From: Polynucleobacter sp. 78F-HAINBA | GTDB taxonomy: Bacteria > Pseudomonadota > Gammaproteobacteria > Burkholderiales > Burkholderiaceae | Assembly (NCBI RefSeq): GCF_018882325.1 | Contig: NZ_JACVOQ010000001.1 | Coordinates: forward strand, 310,001 to 374,000 | Length of the DNA stretch: 64,000 nt | Reading direction: 5' to 3' | Part shown: one piece after another, positions 7,802 to 16,703 of the stretch | Layout: every line of letters starts with the position of its first letter | Numbering within the stretch: position 1 is the first letter of the stretch | Translations under genes and position numbers: made by a program | Notes under the pieces: generated by a model | Told to the model about the DNA's origin: nothing | Database searches by the model: none | The model's input: the letters and a program-made list of their open reading frames with translations, nothing else

Positions 7802-8443
7802 ATGTACTCAATCTTACTGTCTGCTGGCTGGCCTATCTGGCCACTCCTCATCATCTCCATTATTGGCCTCGCCATCATGCTCGAGCGAGCTTGGTATTTG
7901 CGCCAAATCCACATTTTTCCTAAAGATAGCCTTGAATCTGTTTTTGCCTTGGCTAATGCCATTTCAGGGCAAAAAAAGGTTTCTGAGGACGAAATCACTG
8001 CAGTTAGCCAAATTTCCCCCGCAGGCTCGCTCTTTGCTTGTATCTTGCGCGAGAAATCAGCTGGCAGCTCAGCAGACTCCGCTCTAGAGGAGCTGCAAGC
8101 AACAGCTCAGACCACGTGGCTCAAGCTGGATCGTTATTTAGGTGCACTAGCTACCATTGCGACAGTTGCACCCTTACTTGGCCTCTTTGGTACCGTGGTG
8201 GGCATGATTGAGATCTTCGGCAGTCAAGGCGCAATTCATGGGGGCGCAGGCAGCCCTCAACAACTAGCCCATGGAATTTCTGTAGCGCTTTACAACACGG
8301 CATTTGGACTGCTCATTGCCATTCCAGCATTGGCTGCGTGGCGTGGCTTACGTGCGATGGCCAATCAGCGTCAGCATGAGTGCGAAGAATTTACTCGTCA
8401 GCTGTTTAAGAAGTTATATCCCAACTCCACCACTTCAAAATGA
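7802..8443 (+). CDS. exbB: ExbB/TolQ family proton-channel protein
   Basis: A 213-residue inner-membrane protein of the MotA/TolQ/ExbB proton-channel family, which converts the proton gradient into movement of a periplasm-spanning partner. Three membrane helices are evident: residues about 5-25 (WPIWPLLIISIIGLAIML), and two in LATIATVAPLLGLFGTVVGM and TAFGLLIAIPALAAW. The family signature TVAPLLGLFGTV is intact. It overlaps exbD by 4 bp. No tonB lies next to it, so the energised partner is encoded elsewhere or differs. A separate tolQR pair occurs at 16 kb. Confidence 0.9.
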   Translation: MYSILLSAGWPIWPLLIISIIGLAIMLERAWYLRQIHIFPKDSLESVFALANAISGQKKVSEDEITAVSQISPAGSLFACILREKSAGSSADSALEELQATAQTTWLKLDRYLGALATIATVAPLLGLFGTVVGMIEIFGSQGAIHGGAGSPQQLAHGISVALYNTAFGLLIAIPALAAWRGLRAMANQRQHECEEFTRQLFKKLYPNSTTSK

Positions 8444-8898
8444 ATTGGTTAAACAATCGCATTGGTTATCAGGGTCGATTCTCCCTGGGCATTAAATCTG
8501 CCCCAGTAGAGCCAGAGATTAACCTCATCCCTTTTATTGATGTGCTCTTAGTGGTACTCATCTTCTTGATGATCTCCACCACCTTTACGCGCTACCAAGA
8601 ACTCGCTATCACCCTTCCCACCGCCAATGGCGCAGCTAGTCAGACCGAGGTGAAACAAATTCATATTGCAGTAAGTCGCGATGGACGCTTTGCAATCAAC
8701 GGCAAAGTGACTGACCGCAACCAACTTAGCAATGCACTGAATTTACTCAATCAGAACAGCGCTAATAAAGAGGGTGGTATTCAGATCAATATCGATGCAG
8801 ATGCGAGAGCACCCCATCAAGCAGTGATGAGCGCGCTAGAAGCTGCTCGTGATGCCAATCTATCTAATATTGTTTTTAGTAGTCAGACAAAGAAGTAA
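8440..8898 (+). CDS. exbD: ExbD/TolR family protein
   Basis: A 152-residue partner of ExbB: a short cytoplasmic start, one membrane helix (INLIPFIDVLLVVLIFLMIS, about residues 28-47) holding the essential aspartate of the FIDVLLVVLI motif, and a periplasmic domain that ends in the ExbD-like DADARAPHQAVMSALEAARDANL. It overlaps exbB by ATGA and precedes lpxK by 21 bp, so the energiser is co-transcribed with lipid A genes. The pair could serve TonB-dependent transport or another envelope process. Confidence 0.9.
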   Translation: MNWLNNRIGYQGRFSLGIKSAPVEPEINLIPFIDVLLVVLIFLMISTTFTRYQELAITLPTANGAASQTEVKQIHIAVSRDGRFAINGKVTDRNQLSNALNLLNQNSANKEGGIQINIDADARAPHQAVMSALEAARDANLSNIVFSSQTKK

Positions 8899-8919
8899 AA
8901 AGCATTTAAATTACTTTTA

Positions 8920-10011
8920 ATGTCATCCACAAAATCCTCCGCCAGCCTAAAGAAGGCCCCTCAGTTTTGGGAGCGACGTGGCCCTACCAGCATCGTGCTC
9001 TGGCCCCTATCTTGGGTATACGGTTTAATCAATCGCGCCCTTGATCTCATCAACGACCTAGGAATTGGTAGCAGCAAACCACAAGCAGTGCCCGTAATTA
9101 TTGTGGGTAACATCCGCGTGGGGGGTACCGGCAAAACACCTATCGTGATTGCTCTAGCTGAACGCCTAGCTCGCATGGGATGGAAGCCCGGAATTATCAG
9201 CAGGGGTTATGGTGCTGTAGGATTAAGGGCACCTACTCAGGTGCAAAGTGATTCAGATCCATCGGTCGTGGGTGATGAGCCGGTACTGATTGCTAAACGC
9301 GCACAGAATCAATTTCCGATCTGGGTCTATCCAAAACGTGTCGAGAGTATTCGTGCTCTTCTCAAGAAAGATCCTTCGGTCAATGTCATCATCAGTGATG
9401 ATGGTTTGCAACACCGTGCTTTAGCGCGTTGGCCAGCTAGAGAAGGTGGTCGTGATATCGAATTGGTGGTGCGGGATGCGCGTGGTGAAGGCAATGGCTT
9501 CTTGTTGCCCGCTGGCCCCCTACGTGAGCTGGCAACGCGAGAACGGGATGCAACCCTCATGACTGGTGTTGCCACGCCCATAAGCCTGGTTGATGAGTAT
9601 TTCGCGGGAAGAAGAGCATTTACTTTGGGTACTCAATTAGGAATGCCCTATCAACTCATTCACCCCGCCAATACTCAGTCACTCGCCTCAATCGCCGATA
9701 CCTATCTGCCCAACAAAATCACTGCTGTAGCAGCCATTGGTAACCCCCAACGCTTTTTTGATGATTTACTCAAACAAGGTATTGCAGGCAAATGTATTGG
9801 TTTAGCTGATCATGCTAGCTATACCCCAGAATTTTTCTCCGCCATTCATGCTGAATGCATCCTCATTACAGAAAAGGATGCCGTAAAATGCTCCTCAATA
9901 GAGGATGAACGCATTTGGGTAGTGCCAATGACTTTAGACCTACCGAATGCCTTTGCCGACTGGTTGCAATCGATTTTGCAAAGACCCGACCCCAATCAAT
10001 ACACCCTATAA
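8920..10011 (+). CDS. lpxK: Tetraacyldisaccharide 4'-kinase LpxK
   Basis: Membrane-associated kinase that phosphorylates the 4' position of tetraacyldisaccharide-1-phosphate to give lipid IVA. The 363-residue protein has a P-loop, VGNIRVGGTGKTP, at about residues 62-74, preceded by a hydrophobic N-terminal helix. VIISDDGLQHRALAR carries the catalytic Asp-Asp-Gly-Leu-Gln-His motif, and ITEKDAVK near the end is also conserved. Length is slightly above the E. coli enzyme. It sits between exbD and trm112/kdsB in an envelope operon. Confidence 0.97.
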   Translation: MSSTKSSASLKKAPQFWERRGPTSIVLWPLSWVYGLINRALDLINDLGIGSSKPQAVPVIIVGNIRVGGTGKTPIVIALAERLARMGWKPGIISRGYGAVGLRAPTQVQSDSDPSVVGDEPVLIAKRAQNQFPIWVYPKRVESIRALLKKDPSVNVIISDDGLQHRALARWPAREGGRDIELVVRDARGEGNGFLLPAGPLRELATRERDATLMTGVATPISLVDEYFAGRRAFTLGTQLGMPYQLIHPANTQSLASIADTYLPNKITAVAAIGNPQRFFDDLLKQGIAGKCIGLADHASYTPEFFSAIHAECILITEKDAVKCSSIEDERIWVVPMTLDLPNAFADWLQSILQRPDPNQYTL

Positions 10012-10023
10012 AAAAGATCAGAT

Positions 10024-10203
10024 ATGGATAAGCGCTTACTCGAAATTTTGGTCTGCCCTTTATGCAAAAGTACTTTGCATTTAGATAGTGAGAAGCATGA
10101 GCTCGTTTGCAAAGCAGATCGCTTAGCTTACCCAATCCGCAATGACATTCCGGTCATGCTGGTTGATGAGGCACGCAGCTTGACCGCTGATGAGTGCCAA
10201 TAA
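10024..10203 (+). CDS. Trm112 family small zinc-ribbon-like protein
   Basis: A 59-residue protein with start ATG at 10024: [20 protein letters not shown] gives the CxxC pair of Trm112/YcaR proteins, and [16 protein letters not shown] is the conserved second half. Bacterial members usually keep only part of the zinc site; here the first CPLC is present and the second pair is reduced to one Cys in ELVCKAD. In eukaryotes Trm112 activates methyltransferases; the bacterial role is uncertain. It lies between lpxK and kdsB, a common arrangement in proteobacteria. Confidence 0.93.
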   Translation: MDKRLLEILVCPLCKSTLHLDSEKHELVCKADRLAYPIRNDIPVMLVDEARSLTADECQ

Positions 10204-10216
10204 TTGATCTACATTC

Positions 10217-10972
10217 ATGAGCGCTAAGCCAACAGAATTTTTAGTTGTTATTCCAGCCAGACTAGGCTCAACTCGCCTGCCACGCAAACCACTAGCCGAT
10301 ATCGGTGGTAAACCGATGGTGATTCGAGTAGCTGAACGAGCCCAGCAATCTTTGGCGCAAAGCGTTGTGGTCGCAACAGACTCCCCAGAAATACAAGCAG
10401 CCTGTGATGAGCACCGCATTGAGTGTCTATTGACTAGCTCAGATCATCCAACGGGAACTGATCGCATTGCAGAAGTAGCCCAATTACTAAAACTGCCAGC
10501 TGATACTCTGGTTGTGAATGTGCAGGGAGATGAACCCCTCATTCCTCCAGAGCTGATTAACCAAGTAGCCCAAACTTTGGCCGATCATCCAGCTTGCGCT
10601 ATCTCAACCGTTGCCGTGCCCATTACAGATGAAGCAGAAATCACCAATCCGAATGTTGTTAAGGTGGTTCTCAATCGCTCTGGCGAGGCACTGTATTTCT
10701 CCAGAGCAAGTATCCCGTTTGTACGTGACCCAGGGCTAGCCCAATCAGCAATACATTTACGCCATCTGGGCATCTACGCCTATCGAGCTGACTTTTTACA
10801 GGCTTACACCCGATTAGAACCAGCCCCACCTGAACAGGCAGAAGCCCTTGAACAGCTGCGCGCCCTTTGGAATGGTTACCGTATTGCTGTCCATACTGCC
10901 AGCGAAGCCCCGCCAGCAGGGGTAGATACCGCGGAAGACCTAGAGCGAGTCCGTCGCATCTTGGTCAACTAA
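10217..10972 (+). CDS. kdsB: 3-deoxy-manno-octulosonate cytidylyltransferase KdsB
   Basis: Activates Kdo with CTP to CMP-Kdo for the LPS inner core. The 251-residue protein starts with the nucleotidyltransferase signature [21 protein letters not shown] (residues about 9-28). [17 protein letters not shown] carries the metal-binding aspartate, and IPFVRD and [15 protein letters not shown] are typical of KdsB. Thirteen bp follow trm112, so it belongs to the exbB-exbD-lpxK-trm112-kdsB operon. The C-terminal [11 protein letters not shown] is the usual Kdo-site end. Confidence 0.97.
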   Translation: MSAKPTEFLVVIPARLGSTRLPRKPLADIGGKPMVIRVAERAQQSLAQSVVVATDSPEIQAACDEHRIECLLTSSDHPTGTDRIAEVAQLLKLPADTLVVNVQGDEPLIPPELINQVAQTLADHPACAISTVAVPITDEAEITNPNVVKVVLNRSGEALYFSRASIPFVRDPGLAQSAIHLRHLGIYAYRADFLQAYTRLEPAPPEQAEALEQLRALWNGYRIAVHTASEAPPAGVDTAEDLERVRRILVN

Positions 10973-11055
10973 GCAAGAATCTGGTTATCCATGGGTTCTC
11001 GGGGATAATCCTAGGAATTAGTTACAAGGGATCCCGAAAAAATACGGGACAATGA

Positions 11056-11742
<687 letters not shown>

Positions 11743-11774
11743 ACCATTGGCTAGTCTGAACACCCTATGACAGC

Positions 11775-11793
11775 AGGACTGCATTGCAGTCCT
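11775..11793 (+). terminator. Hairpin after adk, possible weak terminator
   Basis: A perfect 19-nt dyad, AGGACTGCA-T-TGCAGTCCT, lies 33 bp after the adk stop. It would fold into a stem of 8 bp with a 3-nt loop. The bases that follow (ACCTTTATCTTA) contain few Ts in a row, so intrinsic termination would be weak in the plus direction. It sits between the convergent ends of adk and the next gene. Confidence 0.4.
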
Positions 11794-11819
11794 ACCTTTA
11801 TCTTATATACATTAACTCT

Positions 11820-12584
11820 CTATTGAATTTCATCCTCTTCTGTCATCAATAGATCAATTTGCGCTTTTAAACGACTTTTATCAGCCTCGTAGAATGGCAT
11901 TGGGATATGTAGCCATGCCCGCCTTCCACCAGACAATCGCACTGGAATCTTATCAATATTGACCGACTCTGAGGGCGCCTGAACTTGCTGCCCAAATATA
12001 TTTTCAGTAGCGCTTGCCTCCACCTTTTGCCGTTCAACGGATTCGACTTGTGGGTTTAGTATTTCACCGTCACCCTCAATTAATATATCTTCTGAGGTTG
12101 AGTTACTCGCACCATCAAAGTACCCAGCAAATTCAACCGATTTACGAAAAACCGTTAATACTATTTCCGCCGTATTAGGAGCAAAGCCACGCTGAATAAG
12201 CTCAAACTTTAAATTGGCATCTGATGGCAACCCCGAGCTATAACGCTCCAATAACTCTGTATATAACTGAGGGCGGCGTAAAAAACCAATTAGCAAAGAA
12301 CGTTTCATGGTTTCATCTGGCGCAAACTTATATGCTTCAAGCTCCTTAGTCACCGCTAAAAATCCATCCTTTGGGCGACTAAGTAACCCCAGATAGCGAA
12401 GTGAGGCAATCAGAGCCAGTGCGGCACCATTATTTGCATTCTTATAACCCAATGCTTGCGCCACGACATCAGTTGGGGCTGGATGCAATCTTTCTGCCTC
12501 ATAAATCTGGAATGCGCGTTCTAGCGCTTCGTTCAGAGTCACCCCTGGCGCACGAGGACTTCTTTTTTTGATGTTTACTTCCAT
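11820..12584 (-). CDS. Unrecognised protein with winged-helix-like N-terminal region
   Basis: I do not recognise this 254-residue protein with certainty. The N-terminal 90 residues (NEALERAFQIYEAERLHPAP, then VVAQALGYKNANNGAALAL and LGLLSRPKDGFLAVT) read like a winged-helix fold similar to DUF5343-type proteins. A helical middle (to about 140) follows, then an acidic linker (145-205) and a C-terminal segment VRLSGGRRAWLHIPMPFYEAD that resembles a short beta/alpha tail seen on some DNA-binding proteins. Shine-Dalgarno AAGG precedes the ATG. It is divergent from an HTH/nucleotidyltransferase unit and may be the second arm of that island. Function unknown. Confidence 0.75.
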   Translation of the reverse strand: MEVNIKKRSPRAPGVTLNEALERAFQIYEAERLHPAPTDVVAQALGYKNANNGAALALIASLRYLGLLSRPKDGFLAVTKELEAYKFAPDETMKRSLLIGFLRRPQLYTELLERYSSGLPSDANLKFELIQRGFAPNTAEIVLTVFRKSVEFAGYFDGASNSTSEDILIEGDGEILNPQVESVERQKVEASATENIFGQQVQAPSESVNIDKIPVRLSGGRRAWLHIPMPFYEADKSRLKAQIDLLMTEEDEIQ

Positions 12585-12631
12585 ATGGATAACCTTGAAA
12601 TGAGTGTTATTTACATGAATACATACAGCTA

Positions 12632-12688
12632 TTAGTATGAGTGAAATTATACAAAAAAATATACTTTTTTAGTATTTTACATACTAAA
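12632..12688 (-). promoter_or_regulatory. Promoter and operator of the 11820-12584 gene
   Basis: On the minus strand a consensus -10, TATAAT, lies at 12651-12646. A perfect inverted repeat, TTTAGTAT-TTTAC-ATACTAAA, at 12668-12688 covers the expected -35 position. A further half-site TTAGTAT at 12632-12638 falls at the probable transcription start. This layout suits repression by a protein that recognises TTAGTAT. The site sequence differs from the repeats that control the divergent unit. Confidence 0.55.
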
Positions 12689-12739
12689 ATTGCATTTTTT
12701 TACAAATCATCTGGTTCATCAAGGGCATAGCGCAAAGTT

Positions 12740-12817
12740 TTCTAAATTCAAGAATAAAGAATAATTGTCTTTTTTCAGTCTTATTAGGTAGAATTCTAAA
12801 TTCAAGAATAAAGAATA
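12740..12817 (+). promoter_or_regulatory. Core promoter bracketed by two identical 24-bp dyad repeats
   Basis: The same 24 bases occur at 12740-12763 and 12794-12817 (starts 54 bp apart, about five helical turns). Each copy is a dyad with arms TTCT, ATTC and GAAT, AGAA separated by two-base AT spacers. Between them lies a promoter: TTGTCT at 12765-12770, an 18-bp gap, and TAGAAT at 12789-12794. The first repeat ends next to the -35 and the second starts at the end of the -10. The HTH protein encoded just downstream is the obvious candidate to bind here. Confidence 0.6.
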
Positions 12818-12836
12818 CTTAACAAACAATATAAAT

Positions 12837-13361
12837 ATGCGCCTTAAACAACCCTCACTTAAACCTCAAGATTTAGTGGTTGCATTAAAAATCGCTGCAA
12901 ATCGAGAGCGCCAATTTACTTTTAATCAATTGGCCTCGGAGTTAAATATGTCAATTTCTGAAATCCATGCGGCGTTTCTTAGAGCAGAAAAATCCCGCCT
13001 TGTTTCAAGATCCAGTGGAAAGATGGAGTTTATCGGATCCGCTTTACGTGAATTTATAGAGCATGGTATGAAATATGCGTTTCCGGCAGTTATTGGCACG
13101 ATCGAACGTGGTGTACCCACCAGTGTGAGTGCGGCACCACTCAATCAACATTTTGCGAAGACTAATGAAGCTCCTTTGGTTTGGCCAACCCCTGATGGAT
13201 CCGTAAGAGGGCAATCTTTGCTACCCCTCCATCACTCGGTAACTGAAGCAGTAAAAGTAGATTCAAGGCTATATGAATTCCTAGTCCTTGTGGATGCTAT
13301 TCGCTGTGGCGCAGCACGGGAACGTGAAATGGCAATTTCTGAAATTGGAAAACGGCTTTGA
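12837..13361 (+). CDS. HTH protein, putative regulator/antitoxin of a nucleotidyltransferase
   Basis: A 174-residue protein with an N-terminal helix-turn-helix (residues about 8-60: LVVALKIAANRERQFTFNQL followed by ASELNMSISEIHAAFLRAEK and a wing SRLVSRSSGKMEFI), similar in style to MarR/AbiEi-type regulators. The rest (LREFIEHGMKYAFPAVIG, then a Pro/Gly-rich middle and a helical C-terminus with CGAAREREMAISEIGKRL) is not a fold I recognise. Its stop overlaps the TTG start of the nucleotidyltransferase by 4 bp, so the two are translationally coupled like antitoxin and toxin. No clear Shine-Dalgarno precedes the ATG. Confidence 0.75.
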   Translation: MRLKQPSLKPQDLVVALKIAANRERQFTFNQLASELNMSISEIHAAFLRAEKSRLVSRSSGKMEFIGSALREFIEHGMKYAFPAVIGTIERGVPTSVSAAPLNQHFAKTNEAPLVWPTPDGSVRGQSLLPLHHSVTEAVKVDSRLYEFLVLVDAIRCGAAREREMAISEIGKRL

Positions 13362-14047
13362 ACTTACAAACCGATCCTAATTTAGTAAATATTCAATATG
13401 TTGCCGAAGCCTTGGGTGAATTTCGCAATAGCGTTGTGCTTGTTGGCGGGGCAGTAGTTGGAATCCTCATTACTGACGCTGGTCGACCACCGGCAAGACC
13501 GACTTTGGACGTCGACTTAGTGACAAAAGTATCAGATCGAGCAGAGTACTATCAAGTTTGCGAGGCTCTACGTAACGCAGGCTTCAAAGAAAATAGCGAG
13601 GCAATCTGCCGCTGGACAAAAGATGAGGTGCTAATCGACCTCATGCCTACTGACCCTGCCATTTTGGGGTTTAGTAATCGGTGGCACGAGCTTGCAATGC
13701 AAACATCCATTCCTATAACACTTCCGAGTGGATTGATGTTGCGGCATATTTCAGCGCCACTATTTATTGCAAGCAAACTTGAATCATTTAATGATCGTGG
13801 CAATGGCGACTATACGCATCATGACATCGAGGATATCGTCAATTTGGTTGATGGCAAATCAAATTTGAATATTGAGTTAGCGGCTGCTCCCATAGATGTT
13901 CAATCATTTATCCGCGAGGAGATTGAACATCTATTAATCGACCCAGACTTTATAGATCGACTTCCGTGGCTCCTAAATCCAGCGTCAACAGAACAAGGTC
14001 GAGCCGCTACGATTATTGAGAGACTAAGAATTCTGGCCGGAATGTAA
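13358..14047 (+). CDS. AbiEii-like nucleotidyltransferase
   Basis: A 229-residue protein of the nucleotidyltransferase fold seen in AbiEii/MNT-type toxins. The catalytic pattern is complete: Gly30-Gly31 (VVLVGGAVVG), Asp51 and Asp53 (PTLDVDLVTK) and a third acid, Asp94 (VLIDLMPTD). A helical C-terminal part includes APLFIASKLESFNDRGNGDY and HDIEDIVNLVDG, the Lys and Asp positions typical of AbiEii-like domains. The start is TTG at 13358, coupled to the upstream HTH gene. Related enzymes add nucleotides to tRNA or to a partner protein; the target here is unknown. Confidence 0.82.
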   Translation: MNLQTDPNLVNIQYVAEALGEFRNSVVLVGGAVVGILITDAGRPPARPTLDVDLVTKVSDRAEYYQVCEALRNAGFKENSEAICRWTKDEVLIDLMPTDPAILGFSNRWHELAMQTSIPITLPSGLMLRHISAPLFIASKLESFNDRGNGDYTHHDIEDIVNLVDGKSNLNIELAAAPIDVQSFIREEIEHLLIDPDFIDRLPWLLNPASTEQGRAATIIERLRILAGM

Positions 14048-14061
14048 GGAAGGAATTGATC

Positions 14062-14238
14062 ATGACAAATATAAAATCGACCAGCAGAATTATTAATGAA
14101 ATGCACCAAACCATACGTGGACTTGATCGCTGCGAAGTGCCAACTGTAATACTCACTAAAAATTTTGGAAAATTTATATGGGGGGCCAGAAATAAAACGA
14201 AACACTGCAAGAGCACCGATGAAGCTAAAAAAGGATAA
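14062..14238 (+). CDS. Small basic protein, third gene of the HTH/nucleotidyltransferase unit
   Basis: A 58-residue ORF beginning 14 bp after the nucleotidyltransferase stop. A strong ribosome site (AAGGAAGG, eight bases before the ATG at 14062) argues that it is translated. The protein (MTNIKSTSRIINEMHQTIRG, then a Cys-containing middle and the Lys-rich end KCKS-like KHCKSTDEAKKG) has no motif I recognise. It could be a small component of the module or a degraded fragment. Confidence rests on the ribosome site and operon position. Confidence 0.5.
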   Translation: MTNIKSTSRIINEMHQTIRGLDRCEVPTVILTKNFGKFIWGARNKTKHCKSTDEAKKG

Positions 14239-14256
14239 ATTGCAGCCCTAAAATAA

Positions 14257-14703
14257 CTACTTCAACTCTTTCAACGCACTCTCAAAAGATTCAATATCTG
14301 CAAAGCTTCGGTAGACAGAGGCAAAGCGAATGTAAGCGACTTTGTCTAAGCGCTTGAGTTCACGCATGACGAGTTCGCCAACACGCTCACTGGGGATTTC
14401 TTTTTCACCCAGACTGAGTAGCTTTTCTTCAATGCGGGCAATTGACTCATCAACTGAGTCGGAGGAAACGGGACGCTTACGCAATGCCAGCTTGACTGAG
14501 CTCACGAGCTTGTCATGACTGTATTCAACACGACTGCCATTCTTCTTCACGATTGCCGGCAACACCAGCTCTACACGTTCATAGGTAGTAAATCGTTTAT
14601 CGCATTTGGCACAACGGCGGCGGCGGCGAATAGTGTCGCCTTCATCCGATACCCGGGTATCTAATACCTGGGTATCGTCGTTATGACAAAAGGGGCAGCG
14701 CAA
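14257..14703 (-). CDS. nrdR: Transcriptional repressor NrdR
   Basis: Nucleotide-sensing repressor of ribonucleotide reductase genes. The 148 residues hold a zinc ribbon at the start ([10 protein letters not shown] and [12 protein letters not shown], four cysteines) and an ATP-cone domain from about residue 47 ([20 protein letters not shown]). [13 protein letters not shown] is the conserved end of the cone. It follows glyA by 20 bp on the same strand, a betaproteobacterial arrangement. No NrdR box was found within the window. Confidence 0.97.
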   Translation of the reverse strand: MRCPFCHNDDTQVLDTRVSDEGDTIRRRRRCAKCDKRFTTYERVELVLPAIVKKNGSRVEYSHDKLVSSVKLALRKRPVSSDSVDESIARIEEKLLSLGEKEIPSERVGELVMRELKRLDKVAYIRFASVYRSFADIESFESALKELK

Positions 14704-14723
14704 TGAGTGCTCTCTTTACGCTT

Positions 14724-15968
14724 TTAGCCGTAAACCGGGAAGCGCTTAGTGAGCTCGGCTACTTGAGCGCGCACCTTAGCAATATTGTCAGCATCATTTG
14801 GATTATCTAGAACATCCGCAATGAAGTTACCAACTTGACGCGCTTCAGCTTCTTTGAAACCACGGGTTGTCATAGCTGGTGAACCCAAACGAATACCGCT
14901 AGTCACCATTGGCTTCTCTGGATCGTTTGGAATACCGTTCTTGTTACAAGTAATGTGTGCTTCGCCCAATACACGCTCAGCTTCTTTACCAGTCATCTTC
15001 TTAGCGCGTAGATCAACCAACATGACGTGAGAATCTGTACCACCAGAAACAATACGTAGACCGCGTGAGATCAAAGTCTCGGCCAATGCTTTTGCGTTTG
15101 CAATCACTTGTTTTTGATAATCAATAAAGCCTGGCTCTTGCGCCTCTTTAAATGCAGCTGCTTTACCAGCAATCACATGCATCAAAGGACCACCTTGCAA
15201 GCCTGGGAATACTGCGGAGTTAATAGCCTTCTCGTGCTCAGCCTTCATCAAGATGATGCCGCCGCGAGGACCACGCAAACTCTTGTGCGTTGTGGAAGTT
15301 ACGATATCAGCATGTGGCACGGGGCTTGGATATACGCCAGCAGCAATCAAACCAGAGTAATGCGCCATATCCACCATAAAAATAGCGCCAACTTCTTTTG
15401 CTAACTTACCGATTCGCTCCCAATCAATCACCAATGAATAAGCAGATGCTCCAGCAATAATGAGTTTTGGCTTGTGCTCACGCGCCAGACGCTCCATTTG
15501 CTCGTAATCGATCACTTCGTTTTTATCAAGGCCATAGGAGATCGGGTTAAACCACTTACCGCTCATATTCAAAGCCATGCCGTGGGTTAAGTGACCACCT
15601 TCAGCCAAGCTCATGCCCATGAAGGTATCGCCTGGCTTTAAGAATGCCAAGAACACTGCCTGGTTAGCAGATGCGCCGCAATGCGGCTGTACGTTCGCCG
15701 CCTCTGCACCATATAGCGCTTTTACACGATCAATCGCTAATTGCTCAGCCACGTCCACAAATTCACAGCCACCGTAATAACGCTTACCTGGATAGCCTTC
15801 AGCATACTTGTTGGTCAACTGTGAGCCTTGAGCTTGCATCACTGCTGGGGAGGTGTAGTTTTCAGAAGCGATCAGCTCAATATGGTCTTCTTGACGCTTA
15901 TTTTCATTCTGAATCGCTGCCCACAATTCTGGGTCGGTTTTGGCTAAAGTGTTTTGGCGGTCAAACAT
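14724..15968 (-). CDS. glyA: Serine hydroxymethyltransferase
   Basis: PLP enzyme that converts serine and tetrahydrofolate into glycine and 5,10-methylene-tetrahydrofolate. Length 414 residues, as usual. Motifs visible: [20 protein letters not shown] near the start, [11 protein letters not shown], the PLP-lysine segment [15 protein letters not shown] at about residue 229, and [15 protein letters not shown] in the small domain. It leads a two-gene unit with nrdR and is divergent from tolQ; 76 bp separate them. No glycine riboswitch-like structure is evident in that short gap. Confidence 0.98.
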   Translation of the reverse strand: MFDRQNTLAKTDPELWAAIQNENKRQEDHIELIASENYTSPAVMQAQGSQLTNKYAEGYPGKRYYGGCEFVDVAEQLAIDRVKALYGAEAANVQPHCGASANQAVFLAFLKPGDTFMGMSLAEGGHLTHGMALNMSGKWFNPISYGLDKNEVIDYEQMERLAREHKPKLIIAGASAYSLVIDWERIGKLAKEVGAIFMVDMAHYSGLIAAGVYPSPVPHADIVTSTTHKSLRGPRGGIILMKAEHEKAINSAVFPGLQGGPLMHVIAGKAAAFKEAQEPGFIDYQKQVIANAKALAETLISRGLRIVSGGTDSHVMLVDLRAKKMTGKEAERVLGEAHITCNKNGIPNDPEKPMVTSGIRLGSPAMTTRGFKEAEARQVGNFIADVLDNPNDADNIAKVRAQVAELTKRFPVYG

Positions 15969-16044
15969 GGTGATAATCCTAATGAAGTTGGATTGCTACG
16001 TTAATTAACTTAGTAAAATCAACCTACATCATACAAAATCCACC

Positions 16045-16701
16045 ATGACACCTACTCAAGACCTCTCATTCCTCTCCCTAGTCCTTAATGCCAGCCTATT
16101 AGTCCAGTTAGTAATGTTGTTATTACTGGGGATGTCTGTGGCCTCTTGGACCATCATTTTTAAGAAAACGGCTATTTTGCGAGGCGTAAGACAAGATACC
16201 GAGCGTTTTGAGCGGGATTTTTGGTCTGGCGGCGACCTTGGCACCCTTCTGGAGGCAGCGCAGCGTAATACCCGTAGCGATGCCGTTTTAGAGCATATCT
16301 TTGAAGCTGGCATGCAAGAGTTCATGAAAGTACGTGAAATCGATGCTGCCCGCCGTGCCATGAAAGCCACCTATCAACGTGAGATGGACGCCCTAGAGGC
16401 TAATCTCCCATTCTTAGCTTCGGTCGGCTCTGTGTCTCCTTACATCGGCTTGTTTGGCACCGTTTGGGGCATCATGCATGCGTTCCGTGGCTTGGCTAAC
16501 GTTCAAAACGCCACCCTGGCGGCAGTAGCCCCTGGTATTGCTGAGGCACTGGTCGCAACCGCGATCGGCCTATTTGCTGCGATTCCTGCAGTAGTGGCTT
16601 ACAACCGCGCGGCAACCGATGTAGATCGCCTATCCATCCGCTTTGAAACCTTTATAGAAGAATTCACCAACATCTTGCAACGTCAAGCTGCAGGTAAATA
16701 A
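16045..16701 (+). CDS. tolQ: Tol-Pal system proton-channel protein TolQ
   Basis: Forms with TolR the proton channel that drives TolA and so the Tol-Pal bridge, needed for outer-membrane constriction during division. The 218-residue protein has three membrane helices: about 12-38, and two in LPFLASVGSVSPYIGLFGTV and ALVATAIGLFAAIPAVVAY. The SVSPYIGLFGTVWGI signature is intact. tolR starts 2 bp after its stop. It is the head of tolQRAB; the second ExbB-like protein in the window (7.8 kb) is a paralogue. Confidence 0.96.
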   Translation: MTPTQDLSFLSLVLNASLLVQLVMLLLLGMSVASWTIIFKKTAILRGVRQDTERFERDFWSGGDLGTLLEAAQRNTRSDAVLEHIFEAGMQEFMKVREIDAARRAMKATYQREMDALEANLPFLASVGSVSPYIGLFGTVWGIMHAFRGLANVQNATLAAVAPGIAEALVATAIGLFAAIPAVVAYNRAATDVDRLSIRFETFIEEFTNILQRQAAGK

Positions 16702-16703
16702 GC

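Noticed and set aside
11775-11793. Perfect hairpin after adk as a strong terminator
   Set aside because: No T-run follows on the plus strand, so it is kept only as a weak terminator candidate.
15969-16044. Possible glycine riboswitch before glyA
   Set aside because: The 76-bp gap is too short and lacks the conserved glycine aptamer core.
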